From Pseudomonas sp. RIT-PI-r (GTDB lineage: Bacteria; Pseudomonadota; Gammaproteobacteria; Pseudomonadales; Pseudomonadaceae): a stretch of DNA of 64,000 nucleotides. The notes below the pieces were generated by a model. The model was not told where the DNA came from. It searched no databases and saw only the letters and a program-made list of their open reading frames with translations. Position 1 is the first letter of the stretch. Each line of letters opens with the position of its first letter. The stretch spans positions 1-64,000 of the forward strand of contig NZ_LIGE01000042.1 in assembly GCF_001297015.1 (NCBI RefSeq). The letters are read 5' to 3'. The position numbers and the translations under genes are program-made. Positions 42,658-50,940 of this stretch are shown one piece after another.

Positions 42658-43074
42658 ATGAACACTTCGCAACAGAATGAACGGGCGCGCGACCTCGGTC
42701 TGCTGTTCCTGCGGGCCAGCGGCGGGCTGTTTCTGCTGTGGGTTCACGGCTTGCCCAAGCTGCTGGACTTCACCGCACAGCTGCAACTGATCGAAGACCC
42801 GTTCCACCTCGGTGCCCACCTCACGTTGATCCTGGCGATCTTCGCCGAAGTCGTCTGTCCGTTACTGATCGTCGCCGGATTACTGGCGCGATTGGCCTGC
42901 GTGCCTATTCTCTTTGTGCTGCTGGTGGCGCTGCTGGTCGTGCATCCGCAATGGAGTGTGGCCGAGGGGCAGTTCGGCTGGTTGCTGTTGATCCTGTTTA
43001 CCACTGTGTTGATCGCCGGGCCGGGACGGCTGGCGATTTCTGTTCGTTTGCCCGGAGTGTTGCGTTATGCCTGA
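42658..43074 (+). CDS. DoxX-family membrane protein
   Basis: The 138-residue protein has four hydrophobic segments and the DoxX pattern (LGLLFLRASGGLFLLWVHGLPKLLDF, FAEVVCPLLIVAGLLARLACVPI). DoxX proteins are small inner-membrane proteins often linked to quinol or oxidoreductase functions, with an uncertain role. ATG 42658 has GAGG ahead; an upstream in-frame start at 42625 is less likely. It is the first gene of a four-gene operon and overlaps the next gene by eight bases. Confidence 0.8.
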   Translation: MNTSQQNERARDLGLLFLRASGGLFLLWVHGLPKLLDFTAQLQLIEDPFHLGAHLTLILAIFAEVVCPLLIVAGLLARLACVPILFVLLVALLVVHPQWSVAEGQFGWLLLILFTTVLIAGPGRLAISVRLPGVLRYA

Positions 43075-43693
43075 AGTCCTCAATCCACAAGTACCGGGGG
43101 CCGATGAGACGGTCACGTTGATCATCAAACACCGGGTCAAGGCCGGTTTCGAGTCGGCATACGAGGCCTGGCTGCGCAATATCGTCCGTGTTGCGGGGCA
43201 ACGCGAAGGGCATCTGGGCGTTGATGTGGTGCGCGGCAAGCGCGGCCGTCTCGACTTTTACACCTGCGTGCTGCGCTTCAGTTCCACCGAAGCGATGCAA
43301 GGCTGGCTGGAATCACCGCAGCGTCAGGCGCTGGTCGCCGAAGCCGCGCCAATGCTGGCTGATGGCGATCAGACCGAAGTCGCGCCGGTCAATGAATTCT
43401 GGTTTACCCCGCTCGCCGATGCCGCGTCACCGCCACCGCGCTGGAAGCAGGCCGTGGTCACGCTGCTGGTGATTCTGCCGCACACCTTGCTCGTACCGCT
43501 GATCTGGGGACCGCTGCTGGCGCTGCATCCGATTCTTTCCAACTACGTGGTCGCCACGTTCCTGATCACCCTGACCATCGTCCTCTCGGTGGTGTACGTG
43601 GTGATGCCACCGGTCACCCGTTTGTTTACGCCGTGGCTCGAAGCCAGCCAGGCCCATGAACACCTCGATTCCCAAGAAACCTCGCCACGCTGA
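43067..43693 (+). CDS. Antibiotic biosynthesis monooxygenase-domain protein with C-terminal membrane segments
   Basis: The 208-residue protein has an ABM ferredoxin-like domain (about residues 15-110: VTLIIKHRVKAGFESAYEAWLRNIVRVAGQREGHLGV), then two membrane helices (about 128-180: VTLLVILPHTLLVPLIWG and VATFLITLTIVLSVVYVVM). Single ABM domains oxidise quinol-like compounds without cofactors, or act as binding modules. The membrane tail fits its coupling to DoxX. It overlaps doxX and precedes the amidohydrolase gene. Confidence 0.8.
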   Translation: MPEVLNPQVPGADETVTLIIKHRVKAGFESAYEAWLRNIVRVAGQREGHLGVDVVRGKRGRLDFYTCVLRFSSTEAMQGWLESPQRQALVAEAAPMLADGDQTEVAPVNEFWFTPLADAASPPPRWKQAVVTLLVILPHTLLVPLIWGPLLALHPILSNYVVATFLITLTIVLSVVYVVMPPVTRLFTPWLEASQAHEHLDSQETSPR

Positions 43694-43736
43694 GCGCGCG
43701 GGGTTTGCTCCTTTTCACTTTGCTTGAGGAACTGCG

Positions 43737-45575
43737 ATGAGCGCCGATCTGATTCTGTTCAATGGCCAATTTCACACCGTCGACCGCACCAAACCACTGG
43801 CCAGTGCCGTGGCGATCACCGACGGCCGTTTCGTGGTTGTTGGCAACGATAATCAAGCCATGGCCCTGCGTGGGCCGAACACGCAAGTGGTCGATATGCA
43901 TGGCCGCTGTGTCATCCCCGGCCTCAACGACTCGCACTTGCACCTGATCCGTGGCGGTTTGAACTACAACCTCGAACTGCGTTGGGAAGGCGTGCCGTCG
44001 CTGGCCGATGCGTTGCGCATGCTCAAGGATCAGGCCGACCGCACACCGACGCCGCAATGGGTGCGTGTGGTCGGGGGCTGGAACGAGTTCCAGTTCGCCG
44101 AAAAACGCATGCCGACCCTGGAAGAAATCAACCAGGCCGCGCCGGACCCCCCGGTGTTCATCCTGCACCTGTATGACCGTGCGTTGCTCAACCGCGCCGC
44201 GCTGCGCGTCGCCGGTTACACCCGCGACACGCCGAACCCGCCGGGTGGCGAGATCGTCCGCGACAGCAACGGCAACCCGACTGGCATGCTGGTCGCACGG
44301 CCGAACGCAATGATCTTGTACTCGACGCTGGCCAAAGGGCCGAAGCTGCCGCTGGAATCGCTGGGCACCTCGCCCCGCCAGTTCATGCGCGAACTCAATC
44401 GCCTTGGCCTGACCAGTGCAATCGATGCCGGCGGTGGTTTCCAGAACTACCCGGACGATTATCAGGTGATCGAGCAGTTGGCCAAAGACGACCAGTTGAC
44501 CGTGCGCATCGCCTACAACCTGTTCACCCAAAAGCCGAAAGAAGAACTGAGCGACTTCCAGAACTGGACTGGCAGCGTCAAGTTGCATCAGGGCGACGAC
44601 TTCCTGCGCCACAACGGCGCCGGCGAGATGCTGGTGTTCTCGGCGGCGGACTTTGAAGACTTCCTCGAACCGCGCCCGGATCTGCCGCAGACCATGGAAG
44701 AGGAGCTGGAGCCGGTGGTGCGCCATTTGGTCGAACAGCGCTGGCCGTTCCGTTTGCACGCCACTTACAACGAATCGATCAGCCGCATGCTCGACGTGTT
44801 CGAGAAGGTCAACCGCGACATTCCGTTCAACGGTTTGCCTTGGTTTTTCGACCACGCTGAAACCATCACCCCGCAAAACATCGAGCGCGTGAAAGCGTTG
44901 GGCGGCGGCATCGCGATTCAGGATCGCATGGCGTTCCAGGGCGAGTACTTTGTCGACCGCTACGGCAAGCAAGCCGCCGAAGCGACTCCGCCGATCAAAC
45001 GCATGCTCGCCGAAGGTGTTCCGGTCGGTGCGGGCACCGATGCGACGCGGGTGTCGAGCTACAACCCGTGGACCTCGCTGTACTGGATGGTCAGCGGTCG
45101 TACCGTCGGCGGTCTGGCGCTGTATGAAGAAGGTCTGCCGCGCACCACCGCGCTGGAACTGTTCACCCACGGCAGCGCCTGGTTCTCCTCGGAGCAGGGC
45201 AAGAAAGGCCAGATCAAGGTCGGGCAACTGGCGGATCTGGCGGCGCTGAGCGCGGACTTCTTCCATGTCGAAGAAGAAGCGATCAAGTGGATCGAGTCGG
45301 TCATGACCGTGGTCGGCGGCAAGATTGTCTACGCGGCTGGCGACTTCGAAGACCTCGGCCCGCGTTCGATTCCGGTGCTGCCGGACTGGTCGCCGGTGGT
45401 GAAGGTTCCGGGCCACTGGCGGCCGAATTCGCCGTTGCAGGCGCAGGTTCACCAGTGCAGCGGCCCGTGCGCCGTGCACACCCACAGCCATGAAAAGGCG
45501 CGGATGTCGAATGCGCCGGTCAGCGACTTCGCCGGTTTCTGGGGCGCGTTCGGCTGTTCCTGCTTCGCTTTCTGA
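43737..45575 (+). CDS. Amidohydrolase-family protein (YtcJ-like)
   Basis: The 612-residue metal-dependent hydrolase of the amidohydrolase superfamily has VVDMHGRCVIPGLNDSHLHL (HxH metal site), FRLHATYNESISRMLDVFEK, WFFDHAETITPQNIERVKALGGGIAIQD and GAGTDATRVSSYNPW (final metal Asp). It lacks a Sec signal, so it probably acts in the cytosol. YtcJ-type enzymes act on exocyclic amides or N-acyl compounds. It is the third gene of the doxX operon, followed by a YcaC-like hydrolase, so the operon may degrade one amide-bearing compound. The substrate is unknown. Confidence 0.83.
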   Translation: MSADLILFNGQFHTVDRTKPLASAVAITDGRFVVVGNDNQAMALRGPNTQVVDMHGRCVIPGLNDSHLHLIRGGLNYNLELRWEGVPSLADALRMLKDQADRTPTPQWVRVVGGWNEFQFAEKRMPTLEEINQAAPDPPVFILHLYDRALLNRAALRVAGYTRDTPNPPGGEIVRDSNGNPTGMLVARPNAMILYSTLAKGPKLPLESLGTSPRQFMRELNRLGLTSAIDAGGGFQNYPDDYQVIEQLAKDDQLTVRIAYNLFTQKPKEELSDFQNWTGSVKLHQGDDFLRHNGAGEMLVFSAADFEDFLEPRPDLPQTMEEELEPVVRHLVEQRWPFRLHATYNESISRMLDVFEKVNRDIPFNGLPWFFDHAETITPQNIERVKALGGGIAIQDRMAFQGEYFVDRYGKQAAEATPPIKRMLAEGVPVGAGTDATRVSSYNPWTSLYWMVSGRTVGGLALYEEGLPRTTALELFTHGSAWFSSEQGKKGQIKVGQLADLAALSADFFHVEEEAIKWIESVMTVVGGKIVYAAGDFEDLGPRSIPVLPDWSPVVKVPGHWRPNSPLQAQVHQCSGPCAVHTHSHEKARMSNAPVSDFAGFWGAFGCSCFAF

Positions 45576-45646
45576 TTTCCCCTGAAGCGCCGGCCATCCG
45601 GTCGGCGCTTCACGCTTCATCCATCCGTCCATCCAGGAGTTTTCCC

Positions 45647-46270
45647 ATGAGCGTTCCTTACACACGTCTGAACAAAGATGACGCGGTTGTACTGCTGGTC
45701 GATCACCAGACCGGCCTGATTTCGCTGGTCCAGGATTTCACCCCGAACGAATTCAAGAACAACGTGCTGGCGCTGGGCGACATCGCCAAGTTCTTCAAGC
45801 TGCCGACCATTCTGACCACCAGTTTCGACGCCGGCCCGAACGGCCCGATCGTGCCTGAGCTGCGCGAGCAGTTTCCGGATGCGCCGTTCATTCAGCGTCC
45901 GGGCCAGATCAATGCCTGGGACAACGAAGACTTCGTCAAGGCGATCAAGGCCACCGGTCGCAAACAACTGATCATTGCCGGTGTGGTGACTGACGTTTGT
46001 GTGGCATTCCCGACCCTGTCGGCGATTGCTGAAGGCTACGAAGTGTTTGTGGTGACCGACTCGTCGGGCACCTTCAACACTACCGTGCAACAAGCGGCGT
46101 GGGCGCGGATGTCGGCGGCGGGTGCACACCTGCTGAACTGGTTCTCGGTGGCGTGCGAGCTGCAGGGTGACTGGCGCAACGACATGGAAGGTCTGGCGCA
46201 TTTGCTGTCGGAGCGTCTGCCGAACTATCGTAATTTGATCAACAGCTATACCAAGTTCACTGCCAAGTAA
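45647..46270 (+). CDS. ycaC: YcaC-like isochorismatase-family hydrolase
   Basis: The 207-residue protein matches YcaC throughout: nucleophile Cys118 in GVVTDVCVAF, Asp19 in LLVDHQTGL, and the INAWDNEDFVKAI segment. At the usual middle position of the triad I see Arg84 and not Lys, by my alignment. YcaC forms octamers and its true substrate is unknown. AGGAG precedes ATG 45647. It is the last gene of the doxX-ABM-amidohydrolase operon and is followed by repeats. Confidence 0.85.
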   Translation: MSVPYTRLNKDDAVVLLVDHQTGLISLVQDFTPNEFKNNVLALGDIAKFFKLPTILTTSFDAGPNGPIVPELREQFPDAPFIQRPGQINAWDNEDFVKAIKATGRKQLIIAGVVTDVCVAFPTLSAIAEGYEVFVVTDSSGTFNTTVQQAAWARMSAAGAHLLNWFSVACELQGDWRNDMEGLAHLLSERLPNYRNLINSYTKFTAK

Positions 46271-46288
46271 TCGGCTGATCTTGAAGAG

Positions 46289-46479
46289 CCCCTCATCGGA
46301 ACGCCGCCCGCCTAACCCTCTCCCGGAGGGAGAGGGGACTGACCGAGGGGTTCTTTCAAGGTACGCCGACGTGCAATACCGAGCCGAACTCAGGTTCTGG
46401 ATTGCATGCGGTCTGCTCCCTTTCCCCCTCGCCCCCTTGGGGGCGGTCCGACGTTTCGGGAGGGTTGGGGTGAGGGGGT
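46289..46479. repeat. Inverted repeat of CCTAACCCTCTCCC type
   Basis: It begins CCTAACCCTCTCCCGGAGGGAGAGGGG and ends GGGAGGGTTGGGGTGAGGGGG, facing inwards. It is the same kind of element as at 7107-7289. It lies between the convergent ycaC and channel genes. Confidence 0.7.
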
Positions 46480-46505
46480 AGGCTCTTGATCTTAAAATCC
46501 TCGCA

Positions 46506-47933
46506 TCAACGCTTTTGCAACCAACCCAGAAACCCGCCTTTCCTCACCGCCACCGGTTTGGCCATCAACGCGAGGCGACTGTTCTGTTGACGCACCGCCT
46601 GCAATTTATTCAACGCCCGACCCACCTCCGTGCGCTTTTCCATGCACTCACGAGTCAGGTTCTTGTCGAGACGATAAATGATGCTCGACGTCAGCGCCGT
46701 GAACGTCGCCTGCGACGGCGTATCCGCCAGAATGCTCTGTTCACCCATGACCTCACTCGGCCCCATGCGCCCGGCCTCGATTTTGCTGTCGCCGTCCGGC
46801 ACGGTCGCGCTGACCACGCCAGTGGCAATCACAAACAGACTGTCCGGCACTTCGTCGAGATCCAGCACCACCTGGCCCGCCGTGTATTGCTGCGCGACCA
46901 TCGACTCGGCGAGCCGATCACGCTCCTCGCTATTCAGCGAACGGAAGATTTTCACTTCATCGAGCAGCGCACGGGCGCGGGTCGAGGGTTCGATCACACC
47001 GTCGGGATGCCGGGAAATGCCTGCGGCTTCAAGGTGCCGGTGGGCGAGGTCGAACAACTGATTACGCACCTCGCTTTTCTTGCCCAGCTCAGCAATGAAA
47101 CCGCTGGCCACGTATTCCGACATGGTTTCGCCGGCCTCTTTCAATACGGCCTTTGGCGCCGGGCTAAGGAGCAAACTGCTGCTGCCCTGCAAGGTGCGGT
47201 CGAGCGCATCGAGCACCCGGCGCGGACGAATGTGGTTTGGCACTTTGATGCTGATCGACACGCCATGCATGTTGTTCGGGCGACTGAGGTTGACGATTTT
47301 CGCCTTGGCCGCCACCGAGTTCGGCACCACGGCCATGGTTCCGGCGCTGGTCAGCAAGTGCGTGGCGCGCCAGTCGATGTCGAAGACCTTGCCTTCGACG
47401 CCGTCGATCATCACCAGATCGTCCACCTGATAAGGCTTGGTGGTGTTGAGCACGATCCCGGAAAACACATCGGCCAAGGTGCTTTGCAGGGCCAGACCGA
47501 CAACGATGGCGACCACACCGGAGGTCGCCAGCAAGCCTTTCACCGGCAGCTCCAGCACGTAACCCGCCGCCGCGACCGTGGCGATCAGAAACACCAACGC
47601 GCCGATCACATCTTGCAGCAAGCGACCGCTGTGGCCGATACGACGCATCAGCGCCAGGCCGATGACTTCGGTCAGCACCCGCGCAGCGTACAGCCACCAG
47701 AGAATCCCCAGTGCCGTCGCGCCCAGTTGTGCGACCCGGTCATCGACGAACACCGGCGCTTGCAACGGACTGACGCCGGCGTTGATTACCAGCGCCGTGA
47801 ACGCCAGAAACAGCACCAGCCGCACACCCACTCGCGGGGCGCGATGGGTGAAGGGCGAGAAGTGCCAAAGTACCGCGTCGAGCAGCAGCAGGGCGGCGCT
47901 CCAGGACAGCAGGTGAGTGTAGAAAAGGGTCAT
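46506..47933 (-). CDS. MscS-type channel with C-terminal cyclic nucleotide-binding domain
   Basis: The 475-residue inner-membrane protein has four or more helices, the MscS pore helix and beta domain (LLATSGVVAIVVGLALQSTLADVFSGIVL, about residues 130-200), and a C-terminal cNMP-binding-like domain (about 335-450: FRSLNSEERDRLAESM, VMGEQSILADTPSQATFTALTSSIIYRL). This is the bacterial cyclic-nucleotide-gated MscS-like architecture. ATG 47933 has GGAG upstream; the frame runs on through a REP arm to 48008 and this part is rejected. Confidence 0.85.
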   Translation of the reverse strand: MTLFYTHLLSWSAALLLLDAVLWHFSPFTHRAPRVGVRLVLFLAFTALVINAGVSPLQAPVFVDDRVAQLGATALGILWWLYAARVLTEVIGLALMRRIGHSGRLLQDVIGALVFLIATVAAAGYVLELPVKGLLATSGVVAIVVGLALQSTLADVFSGIVLNTTKPYQVDDLVMIDGVEGKVFDIDWRATHLLTSAGTMAVVPNSVAAKAKIVNLSRPNNMHGVSISIKVPNHIRPRRVLDALDRTLQGSSSLLLSPAPKAVLKEAGETMSEYVASGFIAELGKKSEVRNQLFDLAHRHLEAAGISRHPDGVIEPSTRARALLDEVKIFRSLNSEERDRLAESMVAQQYTAGQVVLDLDEVPDSLFVIATGVVSATVPDGDSKIEAGRMGPSEVMGEQSILADTPSQATFTALTSSIIYRLDKNLTRECMEKRTEVGRALNKLQAVRQQNSRLALMAKPVAVRKGGFLGWLQKR

Positions 47934-47962
47934 GACCGAAGCTCCGCAGTGTCTGCCAATAA

Positions 47963-48035
47963 AAAGATCGCAGCCTGCGGCAGCTCCTACAGGAGAACGT
48001 ATTCCCATGTAGGAGCTGCCGAAGGCTGCGATCTT
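47963..48035. repeat. Paired REP element (GTAGGAGCTGCCG type)
   Basis: Arms 47963-47990 and 48009-48035 are inverted copies, between two leftward genes. Confidence 0.85.
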
Positions 48036-48041
48036 CTGCCG

Positions 48042-49064
48042 TTAAGGCTGCAAGTGGGTTTTCAACTCAGCCGCCGCCTGACGCACGGCCGCTTTCACCT
48101 CAGGAATCTGGCTCAGCGGATTGAGCAGGCCGAAGTCATGAATCATCCCGTTGTAACGTACCGAGGTCACCGCCACGCCGGCCGCATCGAGGTGCCGCGC
48201 ATAGCCTTCGCCTTCATCACGCAACACGTCGAATCCAGCGGTCTGCACCAGGGCGGCAGGCAAGCCTTTGAGCTGTTCGGCGCTGGCGTTCAGCGGCGAG
48301 GCATGGATCTGCGCACGCTCGGCCGGGTTGGTGGTGTAGTTGTCCCAGAACCACTGCATCATGCCTTTGGTGAGGAAGTGACCCTCGGCGAATTGCTGGT
48401 ACGAACCGTCATCGAACTGCGCGTTGGTCACTGGCCACATCAGCAACTGGAAGCGCAGCGCCGGGGTTTTCTGTTCCTTGGCCATCAACGCCACGACCGC
48501 CGCCATGTTGCCGCCGACGCTGTTGCCCGCTACCGCCAAGCGCTTGCCGTCGACACCGATGTCCTTGCCGTGCTCAGCCACCCATTTGGTCGCGGCGTAA
48601 GCCTGATTGATCGCGGTCGGGTACTGCGCTTCCGGCGACGGCGTGTAATCGACGTACACCGCGACAGCGCCCGAGCCCACCACCAGATCACGAATCAAGC
48701 GCTGATGCGTCGGATAATCACCGAGCACCCAGCCGCCACCGTGGAAGAACATGAACACCGGCAACTCGCCTTTGACCTTGGCCGGCCGCACCACTTTCAG
48801 GTTGATGGTCTGGCCATCGACCTTGATCGCTTTGTCGCTGACTTCAACGCCGGACAAGTCCACCTTCACCGAAGCCTGCGCGCCGGTCAGTACCGCACGG
48901 GCGTCTTTCGGGCTCAGTTGCTCCAGCGGGCCACCACCGCCAGCGGCGAGCGCATCGAGGAATGCCTGGGTGTTGTGTTCCACGCCAGGGCTGCCGGCGG
49001 CAAAAGCGCTGCTGACGGAAAGGGCGAGGAGGGAAGCGGTGAGGGTTTTCTTGACGATGTTCAT
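48042..49064 (-). CDS. Exported alpha/beta hydrolase of the hormone-sensitive lipase type
   Basis: The 340-residue protein has a signal peptide (about residues 1-22, SSAFA). It has the HSL/acetyl-hydrolase features: oxyanion HGGGW, nucleophile Ser in GNSVGG (usually GDSAGG), Asp in FDVLRDEG and His in NGMIHDFGL. It would cleave short acyl esters in the periplasm. AAAGGA precedes ATG 49064. It is divergent from the LysR gene at 49224, which may regulate it. Confidence 0.87.
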   Translation of the reverse strand: MNIVKKTLTASLLALSVSSAFAAGSPGVEHNTQAFLDALAAGGGGPLEQLSPKDARAVLTGAQASVKVDLSGVEVSDKAIKVDGQTINLKVVRPAKVKGELPVFMFFHGGGWVLGDYPTHQRLIRDLVVGSGAVAVYVDYTPSPEAQYPTAINQAYAATKWVAEHGKDIGVDGKRLAVAGNSVGGNMAAVVALMAKEQKTPALRFQLLMWPVTNAQFDDGSYQQFAEGHFLTKGMMQWFWDNYTTNPAERAQIHASPLNASAEQLKGLPAALVQTAGFDVLRDEGEGYARHLDAAGVAVTSVRYNGMIHDFGLLNPLSQIPEVKAAVRQAAAELKTHLQP

Positions 49065-49223
49065 GGTGGAAATCCTTTTGAATAATTTTGATTTTTTGCC
49101 TGAGTTGCGGGCTGCTGTGGCGCTGGGCTTCAGGCCTCAGCAACACCGTGAGCACAGATTAATGAGCTGCTTGAAAGTGAAAAAGCGGCTATAAAGCGTT
49201 TAACTGTCCACCAGAGAGTGACA

Positions 49224-50123
49224 ATGAACCCGTTCGAAGACATGCGTATTTTTTGCCAGGTCATGGACTCCGGCAGCTTTACCTCAGCGGCCGATCAACT
49301 GGGCCTGTCCAAGCAGTTCGTCAGCCGACGCTTGATGCAACTGGAAGAACGCCTTGGCGTGCGGTTGTTGAACCGCTCGACGCGGCGTCTGGACGTCACG
49401 CCACTGGGGCAGAGCTATTACGAATCGGCGCTGCGGCTGTTGGGCGAAGTCGAGCAAGTGGAGCAGGGCATCGCCGGGCAGACTGCCGAGCCGCGCGGAA
49501 CGATCCGCTTGAGTGCGCCGCTGTCGTTTGCCGTGGCGCATCTGGGTTGCCTGCTGCCGATGTTTTTGCAGCGCTATCGCGAGGTCACGGTGGAGGTCGA
49601 TCTTAGTGATCGGCCGGTGGATTTGCTCGGCGAGGGCTACGACTTGGCGTTGCGCATTGGCGTGCTCGAAGACTCGACGCTAATTGCTCGGCGCATCGCT
49701 TCGATCGAACGGGTGTACTGCGCCAGCCCGGCGTATCTGGCTGAACGTGGCACGCCCCTCGAGCCGGAAGACCTGCATAGCCATGACTGTTTGCCGTACG
49801 GGCATAGTCGTTCGGTGCAGTGGCGCTTCAACGCGGGGCAGGGCAAGCCGTTGTTGGTCAATGTCACCGGACGCATGCGCGTGAACAACGGCGAGTTGCT
49901 CAGGGATGCGGCGGTGCAGGGGATGGGCATTACTTATCTGCCGACGTTCATTGTCGGCGCGGCGTTGAAAGACGGCCGGTTGGTGCCGGTGCTGGATGAT
50001 TTGCGCCCGGAACCGCTGACACTTTCAGCCGTTTACCCGCAACACCGCCAAGCCTCCAGACCGGTGCAGGCGTTGGTCGAGTTTTTGCGTGAACGCCTGA
50101 ACGAGAGCCACGTCGCCCTCTGA
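49224..50123 (+). CDS. LysR-family transcriptional regulator
   Basis: The 299-residue protein has the LysR helix-turn-helix (FTSAADQLGLSKQFVSRRLMQLEERLGVRLLNRSTRRLDVT, about residues 17-60) and an effector domain of the CrgA-like type. GTG 49218 is in frame just upstream; ATG 49224 is preferred. It is divergent from the exported esterase gene, its most likely target. Confidence 0.85.
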   Translation: MNPFEDMRIFCQVMDSGSFTSAADQLGLSKQFVSRRLMQLEERLGVRLLNRSTRRLDVTPLGQSYYESALRLLGEVEQVEQGIAGQTAEPRGTIRLSAPLSFAVAHLGCLLPMFLQRYREVTVEVDLSDRPVDLLGEGYDLALRIGVLEDSTLIARRIASIERVYCASPAYLAERGTPLEPEDLHSHDCLPYGHSRSVQWRFNAGQGKPLLVNVTGRMRVNNGELLRDAAVQGMGITYLPTFIVGAALKDGRLVPVLDDLRPEPLTLSAVYPQHRQASRPVQALVEFLRERLNESHVAL

Positions 50124-50142
50124 GCCGTACGCAAATCAAAAC

Positions 50143-50231
50143 TGTAGGAGTGAGCCTGCTCGCGATAGCGTTTCGTCTGTCACAGTTTCAGTGTCTGAAT
50201 AACCGCTATCGCGAGCAGGCTCACTCCTACA
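50143..50231. repeat. Paired REP element (GTAGGAGTGAGCCTGCTCGC type)
   Basis: Arms 50143-50170 and 50204-50231 are perfect inverted copies directly after the LysR gene. Confidence 0.87.
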
Positions 50232-50272
50232 ATTGATGGTGGTTGTTTGCGGAATCTGTGTACGCCACAAAA

Positions 50273-50367
50273 CCCTGTGGGAGCTGGCTTGCCAGCGATG
50301 GCGGTGTGTCAGGCAATACAATTTTGTCTGACCCGGCCTCATCGCTGGCAAGCCAGCTCCCACAGGG
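50273..50367. repeat. Paired REP element (GTGGGAGCTGGCTTGCC type)
   Basis: Arms 50273-50300 and 50340-50367 are perfect inverted copies. It lies just past the end of the Gly-rich protein gene. Confidence 0.87.
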
Positions 50368-50389
50368 GGTGTGGTGTTTTCAGGATGGA

Positions 50390-50866
50390 TCAGTTGGCGC
50401 GCTTGTCATCGCCCGGCTCGCCGCCGACATGTACGCCACGATCATCGCCGACTTCGCCTGCAGCATGCACGCCACGATCATCACCGACTTCGCCCGCGCG
50501 GTGGACCCCGTGGTCATCCCCCGCTTCGGCGTGCGTGCCGCTGCGACCGGATGAGCCGCTGTCGCCCGAGTGTCCCGAGCCGTGGTCGCTGCCGCTGTGG
50601 CCACTGTTCCCGCCGCCACCGCTGCCGCTATTACCGCCTCCTCCGTGACTGCCACCGCCACCGCTTCCGCTTCCACCATTTCCACCGCTGCCACCGCCAT
50701 TTCCCCCGTGACTGCCGCCACCGCCACCACCACTTCCTCCACCACCACTCCCGCCATCCTTGGCATAAGCACTGGAAACCCCGGACAAGCTATCCGGAAT
50801 CAGTATCGTAGACGCCGACAGAACTGCGCCGATGGCCATTGCGAGCACGAGCTTTTTAAGGTGCAT
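50390..50866 (-). CDS. Exported Gly/Ser-rich protein with GDDRGVH repeats
   Basis: The 158-residue product has a signal peptide (residues 1-35, cleavage after AYA) and a long Gly/Ser/His/Asn low-complexity part. Near the C-terminus there are tandem 13-residue units (GDDHGVHRAGEV, GDDRGVHAAGEV, GDDRGVHVGGEP). GGAG precedes ATG 50866. It lies 74 bases downstream of gspF on the same strand, so it may belong to that operon and could be a type II substrate or envelope protein. The acidic-His units could bind metal ions, which is inference. I do not recognise the family. Confidence 0.72.
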   Translation of the reverse strand: MHLKKLVLAMAIGAVLSASTILIPDSLSGVSSAYAKDGGSGGGGSGGGGGGSHGGNGGGSGGNGGSGSGGGGSHGGGGNSGSGGGGNSGHSGSDHGSGHSGDSGSSGRSGTHAEAGDDHGVHRAGEVGDDRGVHAAGEVGDDRGVHVGGEPGDDKRAN

Positions 50867-50940
50867 ATCGTTCTCCGTCTTTGTGGTCTTGTTGGGAACG
50901 TAAAAGTGCCTTGTTACAGGGCCCGGACCCGTTCCCGGAG

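Noticed and set aside
43626..45665. Long reverse-strand open frame (679 codons) opposite the amidohydrolase
   Set aside because: It is an antisense shadow; the forward frame has the amidohydrolase metal motifs and a ribosome site.
46515..49085. 856-codon forward open frame across the channel and esterase genes
   Set aside because: It spans two reverse genes and a REP pair and has no coherent domain.
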